Shown here in pieces: positions 31,602 to 40,600 of a stretch of 64,000 bases of DNA. Positions within the stretch are counted from its first letter, which is position 1. Each line of letters starts with the position of its first letter. Position numbers and translations under genes: made by a program. The notes under the pieces are model-generated. The model was not told the DNA's origin. It worked only from the letters and a program-made list of their open reading frames with translations, and searched no databases. Source of the DNA: Rubrivivax sp. (lineage in GTDB: Bacteria; Pseudomonadota; Gammaproteobacteria; Burkholderiales; Burkholderiaceae_C); contig JAHBZS010000004.1 of NCBI GenBank assembly GCA_019635285.1, forward strand, positions 96,258-160,257. The letters run 5' to 3'.

Positions 31602-33128
31602 ATGGACCTGCGCGTGCACGCCGCGCGCGCGCCGGCGCATCCGGCCGTGGTCTGCGGCGCACGGCGCCTCAGCTACGGCGAACTCGAGGCGCTGGCCAAC
31701 CGCATGGCCGCGGTCTGGCGCGCACACGGCGCGCTGCGCGGCGACCACGTAGCCATGCTGCTGGGCAACGTACCCGAGGCCCTGGCCGCAGCCTGGGCCG
31801 CCTGGCGCTGCGGCGTCTACCTGACGCCGATGTCCACCGCGTTGACGGCGCCGGAACTGGCGGCGATGGTCGCCGACAGCGGCGCGCGCATCGTGCTGGT
31901 GGATGCCGGCGTGGCCGACGTTGGCACGCTGGCAGCGCCGCTGGCCGCCGCGGTGGCGGACCCGGTGCACTGGCTGTCGCTGCACGGCACGATCGCCGGC
32001 TTCCAGCCGATCGAGCCGCTGCTGGCCGCCGCCTCGCCGCAAGCGGCGGCCGAAGAGCCGCCCGGCGCGCTGATGATGTACACCTCCGGCACCACCGGCG
32101 CGCCCAAGGGCGTGCTGCGGCCGCTGCTGCCGACCGACTGGCGCGGCACGCCGCCCTTTGCGGCCGACCTGATCGAGCTCTTCGGCGTCGGCGGTAGCGA
32201 CGTGCGCTACCTGTCCACCGCACCGCTGTACCACGCCGCGCCCTTGCGCGTGGCGCTCGCCGTCACGGCCGGCGGCGGCAGCGTGCACGTGATGGAGCGC
32301 TTCGACGCCGCCGCCGCGCTCGAGTTGCTGGAGCACGAAGCCATCACGCACAGCCAGTGGGTGCCGACGATGTTCCAGCGCCTGCTGGCGCTGCCGGCCG
32401 AGCGCCGCGCGGCGCTGCATGCGCCGCAGCACCGCCGCGCAATCCACGGCGCCGCGCCCTGCCCCGTGCCGCTGAAGCGCGCGATGATCGACTGGTGGGG
32501 GCCGATCCTGCTGGAGTACTACTCGGGCAGCGAGGGCGTGGGCCTGACGCTGATCGACTCGCACGAATGGCTGGCACATCCCGGCTCGGTCGGCCGTGCG
32601 CGCAAGGGACAACTGCACGTGGTCGACGAGGCCGGCCGCGACGTGGCGCCCGGCGTCACCGGCCTGGTGTGCTTTTCGGGCGTAGCGCCGTTCGCGTACC
32701 ACCGCGCGCCCGAGAAGACGGCCGCGCGCACGCTGCCCGGCGGCCTGCAGACCTTCGGCGACGTCGGCCATGCCGACGCGGACGGCTGGCTGTACCTGAG
32801 CGACAGGCTCGACGACATGATCATCTCCGGCGGCGTCAACATCTACCCGCAGGAAATCGAAGCAGTCATCGCCGAGGTGCCCGGCGTCTGGGAATGTGCG
32901 GTGGTCGGCATCGCCGACGAGCGCTTCGGCGAGCGGCCGGTGGCCTTCGTCGTGCCACAACGCGGCGAATCGCCGACGGCGCTGCAGGCCGCCGTGCGCG
33001 CCGCCTGCGAGGCGCGCCTGGGCCGCTTCAAACAGCCCCAGAGCCTGCACCTGGTGGACGAGCTGCCGCGTTCGCCTACCGGCAAGCTGTTGCGCCGGCA
33101 GTTGCGGCAGCGCCTGGGCCAGAAGTGA
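31602..33128 (+). CDS. AMP-dependent acyl-CoA ligase (FadD family)
   Basis: A 508-residue ANL ligase: P-loop MYTSGTTGAPKG near 158-169, YYSGSEG near 307-313, FGDVGHADADGW near 385 with the ribose-binding Asp, DRLDDMIISGGVNIYP near 400-415 and the terminal catalytic Lys in SPTGKLLRR near 494. The ATG at 31602 gives a typical short FadD N-terminus; an in-frame GTG at 31563 is the alternative. It is the last gene before the IS1182 insertion. It would activate a pathway acid with ATP and CoA. Confidence 0.83.
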   Translation: MDLRVHAARAPAHPAVVCGARRLSYGELEALANRMAAVWRAHGALRGDHVAMLLGNVPEALAAAWAAWRCGVYLTPMSTALTAPELAAMVADSGARIVLVDAGVADVGTLAAPLAAAVADPVHWLSLHGTIAGFQPIEPLLAAASPQAAAEEPPGALMMYTSGTTGAPKGVLRPLLPTDWRGTPPFAADLIELFGVGGSDVRYLSTAPLYHAAPLRVALAVTAGGGSVHVMERFDAAAALELLEHEAITHSQWVPTMFQRLLALPAERRAALHAPQHRRAIHGAAPCPVPLKRAMIDWWGPILLEYYSGSEGVGLTLIDSHEWLAHPGSVGRARKGQLHVVDEAGRDVAPGVTGLVCFSGVAPFAYHRAPEKTAARTLPGGLQTFGDVGHADADGWLYLSDRLDDMIISGGVNIYPQEIEAVIAEVPGVWECAVVGIADERFGERPVAFVVPQRGESPTALQAAVRAACEARLGRFKQPQSLHLVDELPRSPTGKLLRRQLRQRLGQK

Positions 33129-33200
33129 GCCTCTGAAGACCGACCGCTCGGCGGCGCATCGCTGACGTTCGGCGCTCGACGCCGAAGTCACGCATCCGAC

Positions 33201-33217
33201 CGAGGCCGTGTGGAAAC
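33201..33217 (+). repeat. IS1182-type terminal inverted repeat, left
   Basis: CGAGGCCGTGTGGAAAC. It matches the right-end repeat at 16 of 17 positions. Confidence 0.75.
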
Positions 33218-33288
33218 GCGCGCAGACGCGTAGGCCATCGCTGGCTGAAGGTGCTCGGCGAGCACGCGCAGCAATGAGGGCTCTTGCC

Positions 33289-34725
33289 CTATGCCCGCAT
33301 TGCCTTGATCAGCGATCTGGTTCCAAGGATCTTGATCGCTCGCTTGAAGTTGTACGCCAGGACCTGCAAGCTCATCTCAGTCCTCACCCGGGGCAACGTC
33401 CTGGTCAGGAAGTGGTTCGATCCCATCCAGGCCTTGAGCGTGCCGAAGACATGCTCGACGGTCTGCCGGCGTAGCCTCATCGCCTCGGGCGCGCCGTCAA
33501 GGCGCTCTTGAACGACATCCAGTATGTCTTCGTGTTCCCAACGTGAGATGCGTCGCTCCTTGCTGCGGGTGCATCGCGGCTTCATGGAACACCGAGGGCA
33601 GTCCGAAGACCAGTACTTGTGCTGTATCTTGCCGGCCTGTTCGGAACTCATTCTGTAGATGGCAACGCTGCCTGCCGGGCACCGGTACTCGTCAGCCTTT
33701 TGGTCGTAGACGAAGTCGCGCTTGTCGAACAAGCCAGCAGCGGCGTTGTTCGACGTCATCGGCTTGGGAACCACCGCTGCGACGCCGGCTCGCTCACACT
33801 CCAGGAGCTCGTAGCCCTCGTAGTACCCGCGATCTGCCAGCGCGATGAGGTGGTCCTCAGCAGTTACCGTCTTGGCCAGCCTGGCCATGTGCGCCAGCTG
33901 ATCGCGATCGTGGCCGACGTTGGTGACCTCGTGGGCCACGATCAAGTGGTGCTTGGCATCGACCGCGGTCTGCACGTTGTAGCCGACGATGCCCGTGCCC
34001 CGACCGCTGGTGGCCATCGATCGTGCATCCGGATCGGTCAGGGAGATCTGTCCATCCTCGGACGCCTTCATCTGCTCGCCGATCTCGTTCAGTGCCTGGA
34101 TCTGCTGCTTGACCTTGGTGATCTTGTCCTTGAGGTGGGCGACCCGGCCCGGCAGCACCGCAGCGGCGTCGCGGTCGGCGCGATCGAGTTCGACCAGGTA
34201 GCGCTTGATGCTGTCTTCCAACTGCTCGATGCGTGCTGCGAGCTTGCGATCGGTGAAGTTCTTGTCGCGGTTGTTGACCGCCTTGAACTTGCTCCCGTCG
34301 ATGGCGACGATGCCGTCGGTGAAGAGCTTCATGCGGCGGCACAGCAGAACGAACTCCTTGCAGACCTTGCGGATGGCCTCGCCGTTGTCGCGGCGGAAGT
34401 CGGCGATGGTCTTGAAGTCCGGGGCCAGGCGCCCGGTCAGCCAGATCAGTTCGAGATTGCGCTGGGCCTCGGTCTCCAGGCGCCGGCTCGACTGCACCCG
34501 GTTGAGATAGCCGTAGACGTAGATCTTGAGCAGGGTCGCCGGGCTGTAGGCTGGGCGCCCCGTCGCAGCAGGATCCGCGCGCCCAAATCCCAGGTTCCTC
34601 AGATCAAGTTCGTCGACGAAGACATCGATGACGCGCACCGTGCTGTCTTCGTGGATCCAGTCGTCCAGCCGCTCTGGGAAGAGAGCACTCTGCGTTCGAT
34701 CCTGGCCTTCGACGTATCGCCCCAT
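33289..34725 (-). CDS. IS1182 family transposase
   Basis: A 478-residue transposase. The N-terminal DUF772-type domain shows FPERLDDWIHEDSTVRVID (as FPERLDDWIH and EDSTVRVID) and YSPATLLKIYVYGYLN near 60-75. The DDE core starts at DGIVAIDGSKFKA near 137-149, continues through a coiled region (ELDRADRD to GEQMKA, about 178-220), NVQTAVDAKHHLIVAHEVT near 250 and ADRGYYEGYE near 298. The C-terminal zinc-type cysteines CPRCSMKPRC near 372-381 and HVFGTLKAWMG near 428 complete the family pattern. No frameshift is seen, so it is probably functional. Confidence 0.92.
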   Translation of the reverse strand: MGRYVEGQDRTQSALFPERLDDWIHEDSTVRVIDVFVDELDLRNLGFGRADPAATGRPAYSPATLLKIYVYGYLNRVQSSRRLETEAQRNLELIWLTGRLAPDFKTIADFRRDNGEAIRKVCKEFVLLCRRMKLFTDGIVAIDGSKFKAVNNRDKNFTDRKLAARIEQLEDSIKRYLVELDRADRDAAAVLPGRVAHLKDKITKVKQQIQALNEIGEQMKASEDGQISLTDPDARSMATSGRGTGIVGYNVQTAVDAKHHLIVAHEVTNVGHDRDQLAHMARLAKTVTAEDHLIALADRGYYEGYELLECERAGVAAVVPKPMTSNNAAAGLFDKRDFVYDQKADEYRCPAGSVAIYRMSSEQAGKIQHKYWSSDCPRCSMKPRCTRSKERRISRWEHEDILDVVQERLDGAPEAMRLRRQTVEHVFGTLKAWMGSNHFLTRTLPRVRTEMSLQVLAYNFKRAIKILGTRSLIKAMRA

Positions 34726-34775
34726 CGATCACCCCCGTCAGTCTGACCGGGCTATGACGTCGTCAGCGTCGAAGA

Positions 34776-34792
34776 GTTTCCACACAGCCTCG
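34776..34792 (-). repeat. IS1182-type terminal inverted repeat, right
   Basis: GTTTCCACACAGCCTCG on the plus strand; the inverse of the left end with one mismatch. Confidence 0.75.
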
Positions 34793-34935
34793 ACCCATAC
34801 CGGCCGATCGATTTCGGCGACAGCAGTCAGCTACTGAACAAGCCGACCATCAGCAGGCCATCAGCTGCCCGCGGCGACGGGCGGCTTCCTGGCATGTCTC
34901 GACCCCAGGGGCGAGCACAGGTAGTTCCGCGGCAT

Positions 34936-35904
34936 CTACTTGACCGTTGGTTGAGCCCTTATTTGTCTCAGCTTCTCTGAGTAGTAAGTTTGAATGAAAT
35001 CAGGTGGCAAAGCCTTTATCATCTGGGCGTGATATCTTTCCTTGTTAATCATTGAAGCATCTAGGCATGCACCTGAACTGATCTGTCGAATATCGGCAAC
35101 AATGCTCAACGAAAGTGCGCGATCTAAGTTGTGAGACCAGTTCTTTCCTTGAGCGCACACCAAGGTAACTGGACAATCAATCTCAGTCTCGGGAGGTTTG
35201 GGGGCCGCATATTCTTGGTTGCTTTGCTTGATTAACGTCGATCCGAACATCTCTGGACTGGAATTCTTGGCAACCTGCATTATAAGATGATCGACGACCC
35301 AATCTCCAACCACAAACCAGTCACCACTGTCAAATGGGGCTAGATTGCGTGGAGCACTCCCGTCTCCTCTAGTGTATATATAAGAAACCTTGATCATCGA
35401 TTCGAGTTGAGCTTTATCATACGTCCCGGGTACTGCAGAACATGCAAGTGCGCAGTTAGCGACTTCCTGAAACGGATTGGAGCTTATCGCCTTTCCGATT
35501 GCAGATATTGTTACTCCGAGTCCAACTAAAATAGTCCCACCAATACCTGTCGGATCTGGTAGTATAAGTCCTCCGAGAAGGACCTTATGACCGAAGCTTG
35601 ATAAACCCTCGCCCAACTGCTGCTGAGCCGAAATATCATCTTTACCGCAAGGCGGGTTGTCGCCTTTTACGCGCACCCGAGTATGTGGAATGCCTGTAGT
35701 GGCGCTCTCGAACCTCAACGAGTCTGGCCTTAGCTCCTTGATTGTCTTCTGCAGGACGTCACGGATATGACTCGGATTGGTGGTCGGATGCTCGAAGAAC
35801 GCATCGACTATCCGACGATTCTCGCTTGCTAAGTCATCGGCTCTAAGCCATTGACACGGCGACAATAGCAGTAATGCTATTGCTAGCGAACGTTTAGCCG
35901 TCAC
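34936..35904 (-). CDS. uncharacterised predicted secreted protein, AT-richer island
   Basis: 322 residues with no family I recognise. I chose the GTG at 35904: GGGAGA lies six bases upstream, and it yields a clean signal peptide (TAKRSLAIALLLLSP then a site near ADD). The mature part has a glycine-rich hydrophobic stretch near residue 105-140 (LLGGLILPDPTGIGG, then ILVGLGVTISAIG) that could insert in a membrane, and several Cys. G+C is visibly lower than the neighbours: two 60-base lines I counted gave 50 and 45 percent. It is the last of three co-directional orphan genes. A secreted toxin or effector is only a guess. Confidence 0.65.
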   Translation of the reverse strand: MTAKRSLAIALLLLSPCQWLRADDLASENRRIVDAFFEHPTTNPSHIRDVLQKTIKELRPDSLRFESATTGIPHTRVRVKGDNPPCGKDDISAQQQLGEGLSSFGHKVLLGGLILPDPTGIGGTILVGLGVTISAIGKAISSNPFQEVANCALACSAVPGTYDKAQLESMIKVSYIYTRGDGSAPRNLAPFDSGDWFVVGDWVVDHLIMQVAKNSSPEMFGSTLIKQSNQEYAAPKPPETEIDCPVTLVCAQGKNWSHNLDRALSLSIVADIRQISSGACLDASMINKERYHAQMIKALPPDFIQTYYSEKLRQIRAQPTVK

Positions 35905-35968
35905 ACAATTCTCCCGATCGTTGCCCCGATTGCATCTTCGTCTGATATGCCAAACATCTACTAGAGCC

Positions 35969-36391
35969 TCATTCGGCGAAAAACTGAAATCTTCGCTTCC
36001 TATTATGACTTTCGTTAAAGAAAGTCGTGCAAGCTTGAGTTTTTCCAAGAACTACTGCAACCCTTGGATTTCCATGCTTCGGCCAAGCCCAGTAATCACA
36101 CGCTGCCGGGCCGTCGATATCACTACACCAAGCGCTACCATAGGCATCACGAACCTGACAATAGGTTCTAGTAATTCTCTCACCAGCAGGTATATCCAAA
36201 CAAGGGCTTGCGAAGTCCTTTTCCTTCGCCTCTGGCGAGTCACTCTTTCTCAATTTCGTATCCTTGGCCGGGTCATAGCCCGGCGGAGGTAGTACACACC
36301 ACTGCACCGCCGAATCATCGAACGGTGGCGCTTTGCGAGGTGGTACATCAGCTGGTGCAAGACAGTTGGACGGACTCGATATTGCCGGCAC
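35969..36391 (-). CDS. uncharacterised cysteine-containing protein
   Basis: 140 residues from the ATG at 36391; not recognised. It holds seven Cys, several in pairs of the type WCVLPPPG, YCQVRDAYGSAWC and AACDYW, and a basic tail NRKRRF. There is no clear signal peptide from this start, although the Cys content suggests an exported protein, so the true start or an upstream frame may be missed. Its first 44 bases overlap the small Cys-rich gene upstream in another frame. Base composition is AT-rich like its neighbours. Confidence 0.5.
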   Translation of the reverse strand: MPAISSPSNCLAPADVPPRKAPPFDDSAVQWCVLPPPGYDPAKDTKLRKSDSPEAKEKDFASPCLDIPAGERITRTYCQVRDAYGSAWCSDIDGPAACDYWAWPKHGNPRVAVVLGKTQACTTFFNESHNRKRRFQFFAE

Positions 36392-36542
36392 ACTTGTTTG
36401 AGCACTGTCTTCTGGCGTCGTTAACGTCCTTGCCGCAGACTATGGCAGAACAGGAGCTCCCATCTCCGCAAACTGCCGAGACGTTTGCAGTTGCTGTGTT
36501 CAAAGAGAAAATCAGGCCTGTCAACATAAGAAAGTGGCGCAT
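36348..36542 (-). CDS. small secreted cysteine-rich peptide
   Basis: 64 residues: a signal peptide (MRHFLMLTGLIFSLNTATA) and about 45 mature residues with six Cys (AVC, SSC, IVC, RQC, NKC, LSC), enough for three disulfides. GGAG lies a few bases before the ATG at 36542. A longer open frame upstream is not needed. It is first of the three-gene AT-richer set. The size, export signal and Cys density recall peptide toxins, bacteriocins or inhibitors, but no family is recognised. Confidence 0.6.
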   Translation of the reverse strand: MRHFLMLTGLIFSLNTATANVSAVCGDGSSCSAIVCGKDVNDARRQCSNKCAGNIESVQLSCTS

Positions 36543-36845
36543 GGATGCTCCGTCTCCAAGGACTAGGGCGCGGCACGACTTTGTACAGCAAACTGTCGCA
36601 AAAGTCAGGTGCTCTGCTCGTGGGTACCTTATTGGGCGGGTGAGTATGCCCCTGCGCAGTGGTCTCAAGCGGCTGCTTGGCAGCCCTGCAACGGCGCGGA
36701 TCGGATGGTCGATCAGGGTCATCCGCGACCTCGATGACTGCTGACCGGCAGGCCGACCGAGCGTCGCTTGATGGCCGCAAGCGCTCCTCCGCAACAAGTC
36801 ATCGAGCGTCAGCCCTACACCGGCTACCGGTGCACGCACCCGGCT
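36543..36845. other. gene-free stretch upstream of the orphan genes
   Basis: About 300 bp between the small Cys-rich gene and the SDR stop. Composition rises from AT-rich back to GC-rich across it. I see no convincing gene; the promoter of the three orphan genes should lie at its left side. Confidence 0.5.
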
Positions 36846-37625
36846 TCAGAACACGCCCGGATACATCCCACCGTCGAGCAGCACGTTCTGCGCCGTCAGG
36901 TAGCCGGCCTGCTGGCTGCAGTAGAAGGCGCAGACCGCGCCGAACTCCTCGACGCGGCCGAAGCGGCCGGCCGCGCTGGCGGCCTTGCGCGCGGCGATCT
37001 CCTCGTCCAGGCTGCGGCCGCTGCCGGCGGCGATCTTGCTCAGGTTGGAGCGCAGCCGGTCGGTCTCGAACTGCTCGGGCAGCAGGTTGTTGATCGTCAC
37101 GTTGGCCTTGATGTAGGCCGGCGCGATGGTCTTGACGAAGCCGGTCAGGCCGAGCCGCGCCGCCACCGACAGCGACAGCGCCGGATGCGGCGCCTTGACC
37201 ATCGCCGAGGTGATGTTCAGGATGCGCCCGAAGCCGCGCTCGGCCATGCCGTCGACCACCGCACGGATCAGCAGGATCGACGCCACCATGTTGCCGTCGG
37301 CCGCCGCCAGCCACTGCTCGCGCGTGAAGCCGCGCCAGTCGCCCACCGGCGGCCCGGCGGCGTTGGTCACCAGGATGTCGGGCTTCGGACACCGGCGCAG
37401 CGCCTCGTCCTGCCCGGCCTGCGTGGTGATGTCGCCGGCCGCTGCGTCGACCTTCACGCCGTGGCGCGCCGACAGCGCCTGCGCGGCCTCGTGCAGCGCG
37501 TCGGCGTTGCGGCCGGTGATCACCAGCTGCACGCCTTCGGCCGCCAGCGCCTCGGCGCAGGCGCGGCCCAGGCCCTTGCTGGCGCCGCAGATCAGCGCGG
37601 TCTTTCCCGCGATGCCCAGATCCAT
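36846..37625 (-). CDS. SDR family protein lacking the YxxxK motif
   Basis: A 259-residue SDR: CGASKGLG near 14-21, TNAAGPPVGDW near 86-96, SAMVKAPHP near 139-147. Where classical enzymes have YxxxK this reads LSLSVAARLG, so both Tyr and Lys are absent. A known SDR subgroup uses a Ser/Asn and Arg arrangement (xSNxxRxG) here, but its chemistry is poorly defined. The start at 37625 gives a normal first strand. It is the final gene of the minus operon, 40 bp after the large oxidoreductase. Confidence 0.8.
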   Translation of the reverse strand: MDLGIAGKTALICGASKGLGRACAEALAAEGVQLVITGRNADALHEAAQALSARHGVKVDAAAGDITTQAGQDEALRRCPKPDILVTNAAGPPVGDWRGFTREQWLAAADGNMVASILLIRAVVDGMAERGFGRILNITSAMVKAPHPALSLSVAARLGLTGFVKTIAPAYIKANVTINNLLPEQFETDRLRSNLSKIAAGSGRSLDEEIAARKAASAAGRFGRVEEFGAVCAFYCSQQAGYLTAQNVLLDGGMYPGVF

Positions 37626-37665
37626 CGTTCGTCCCTTGTCGGTGGTGGCGGTGCCGCGCCGGCGC

Positions 37666-40600
37666 TCAGCCTGCGGCCGCCCGTTGGGTTTCGGCGGGCG
37701 GCGCGTGTCCCGCCGCCGTCCATGCTGCGTCCAGTTCGCGCCAGCGCGCCGCGGCCAGCGCCATCTGCCGCTCCTTGACCGGCCCGTAGCCGCGCACCTG
37801 CTCGGCCACCTCGGCCGCCTGCGTGGCCAGCGGCAGGCGGGGCGCATCCAGTTCGGCCAGCAGGCGGTGGATGCGCGCCTCGTAGTCGTCGACCAGGCGG
37901 CGCTCGGCACGCCGTTCCGCGGTGCGGCCAAAGGGGTCGAACGCCGACCCGCGCAGCGCGCGCAGGCGCGCCAGCACGCGGAAAGCCGGCAGCACCCACG
38001 CGCCGTAAGTGCGCTTGCGCGGCCGGCCGGTGGCCGGGTCCGGCTTGCCGGCCCACAGCGGCGGCGCCAGATGGAAGCGCAGGCCGCGTACGCCTTCGAA
38101 CTGCGACTCGATCTGCTGCCGGAACGCCGGCAGCGCATACAGGCGCGCGACCTCGTATTCGTCCTTGTAGGCCATCAGCTTGGCGAAGCCGCGCGCCACC
38201 GCGGCGCTGAACGCGCCTTCGCTGCCGGCCACGCGGCGCTCGGCCTCGCGCGCCGCCTGCACCAGCGACAGGTAGCGCTGCGCATAGGCGGCGTTCTGGT
38301 AGGCGCTGAGCCGCTCGATGGCAGCGGCGATGGTCTGGTCCAGCGTCGGCGCCGCGGCCTCTTCCGCCGACGGCACCGCGGCACCCAGCGCGCGCTGCAG
38401 TCCGGCCGCATCGTGCACCCAGAGCCGGCCCAGGTTCAGCGCGCGCAGGTTGCCCGGCACCGACACGCCGTTGAGCTGCAGCGCCCGCTCCAGCGCCGCG
38501 CGGCCCAGCGGCAGCCAGCCGAGCTGCAGCGCCGCGCCGACCAGTACGAAGTTGCCGTACACCGCGTCGCCCATCAGCGCGGTGGCCAGGCCGGTGGCGT
38601 CCAGATAGCTGACGCGCCCGTCGCCCAGCTTGGCGGCGACCTTGCGCGCCAGCAGGCCGAAGTCGACCTTGGCCGCAGGGTTCAGCGCCTGCATCGCGGT
38701 GGGCAGCACGCGGTGGTTGCCGACGAAGCGCGAGCGCGCCGGGTCCAGCGTGCGGAAGGCTTCGTCGCCCAGCGCCGCCACCATGTCGAAGCCCAGCACC
38801 AGGTCGGCATCGCCCAGGCCCAAGCGGTTGGCGCGCAGCTGCGAGGGATGCTGCGCGATCTGCAGATGGCTGTAGACCGCGCCGTTCTTCTGCGACAGGC
38901 CGGTCATGTCGTAGGTGCTGGCGCTCAGGCCTTCCAGATGGGCCGCCATCGCCAGCACCGCACCGACGGTGATGACGCCGGTGCCGCCGATGCCGGGGAT
39001 CATCACGCCGTAGGCCTGCTCGTCCAGCGGCGCGCGCGGCGGCTCGGGCAGCGCGGCCAGCGCGGCGTCCAGCGCCGTCGCATCGGCCGCGGCCGGCCGG
39101 GCGCGGCGCGGCACTGCGCCTTCGAGCGTGACGAAGGACGGACAGAAGCCCTTCACGCAGGACTCGTCCTTGTTGCACGAGCTCTGGTTGATGCGCCGCT
39201 TCAGCCCCAGCGTTGTGGCCAGCGGCTCGATGCTGACGCAGCTGCTCTGTTCGGAGCAGTCGCCGCAGCCTTCGCACACCGCGTCGTAGATGAACGGCCG
39301 CCGGTCCGGATCGGGCAGGTCGCCGCGCTTGCGCCGGCGGCGCTTCTCGGCGGCGCAGGTCTGCTCGTACAGCAGCACCGTGCAGCCGGGCATGTCGCGC
39401 AGCTCGCGCTGCACCGCGTCGAGCCGGTCGCGGTGTTCGATGCGCACGCCGGCCGGCAGCGCCGTGCCCTGGTGGCGCGACGGATCGTCGCTGACCAGCA
39501 CGATGGCCTTCACGCCCTCGTGCAGCACCTGGTGCGCGATCTCGGCCACCGAGATCGGGCCGTCGATCGGCTGGCCGCCGGTCATCGCGACCGCGTCGTT
39601 GTAGAGGATCTTGTAGGTGATGTTGGCGCCGCTGGCCACCGCCGCGCGCACCGCCAGCAGACCGGAGTGGTAGTAGGTGCCGTCGCCCAGGTTCTGGAAC
39701 ACGTGCGGCCGCGCGGTGTAGCGGCGCATGCCGATCCACTGCGCGCCCTCGCCGCCCATCTGCGTCGGCACCATCGTGCCAGGCCGCGCGTACATCGCCA
39801 TGCCGTGGCAGCCGATGCCGGCCAGCGCGCGGCTGCCTTCGGGCAGCTTGGTGGAGGTGTTGTGCGGGCAGCCGGAGCAGAAGAACGGCAGCCGCTTGAC
39901 GTCGGCCGGCGCCGCCACGGCCAGCAGCGTGCGGCGCGACGCGTTCAGCGCATCGAGCCGCACCTGCAGCGTGTCGTCCCACAGCCCGGCGGCCTGCAGC
40001 CGGGCGGCGATGACCAGCGCCAGATCCAGCGGCTCGTGGCCGGCGTCGCTGTTCAGCAGCGGCCGGCCCTCGGGATCGCACTTGCCGGCGATGCGCGGCC
40101 GCGTCGCCGCGTTGTACAGCACGGCCGCGGCCTGCGTCTCGACGAAGGCGGTCTTGTCCTCGACGAAGAACAGCTCGTCCTTGCCGGCGGCGAATTCGGC
40201 CAGGCCCAGCGGCTCCAGCGGCCACAGCAGGCCCACCTTGTAGACCGCCAGGCCGACCTGGCGCGCACGCTCGCCGTCCAGGCCCAGCGCACGCAGCGCC
40301 AGCCGCACGTCGTGCCAGCATTTGCCGGCGGTGACGATGCCGAGCGCGCCGGCCTCGCCGACCATCACGCGGTCCAGCGCGTTGGCGCGCGCGAAGCGCT
40401 GCACCAGCGGCAGCCGCCAGCGGCGCAGCAGCATCTCGTCCATCGCCGGCGCATAGGCGCCGCGGTAGTGCACGCCTTCGGGCGGCAGTGGGCCGGTATC
40501 CGGGCGCTGCACCTGGAAGGCGTCGAGGTCGAAGTCGCAGGTCATCGCCTGTTCGGCCGTCTCGTTGACCACCTTCAGGCCGACCCAGCAGCCGCTGTAG

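Larger units (their letters stand above)
33201..34792. mobile_element. IS1182-family insertion sequence, apparently intact
   Basis: A 1.59-kb element bounded by 17-bp imperfect inverted repeats: CGAGGCCGTGTGGAAAC at 33201-33217 and, reading inward on the other strand, CGAGGCTGTGTGGAAAC at 34792-34776. There is one mismatch. It carries one full-length transposase on the minus strand. I could not define a target-site duplication. It separates the end of the 26.8-33.1 kb operon from AT-richer orphan genes, so it may have brought or captured a junction. Confidence 0.82.

Noticed and set aside
33168-33186. Hairpin TTCGGCG / CGCCGAA after the ligase gene as a terminator
   Set aside because: Only a 7-bp stem without a following T-run, and the IS end is 15 bp away; support too weak to annotate.
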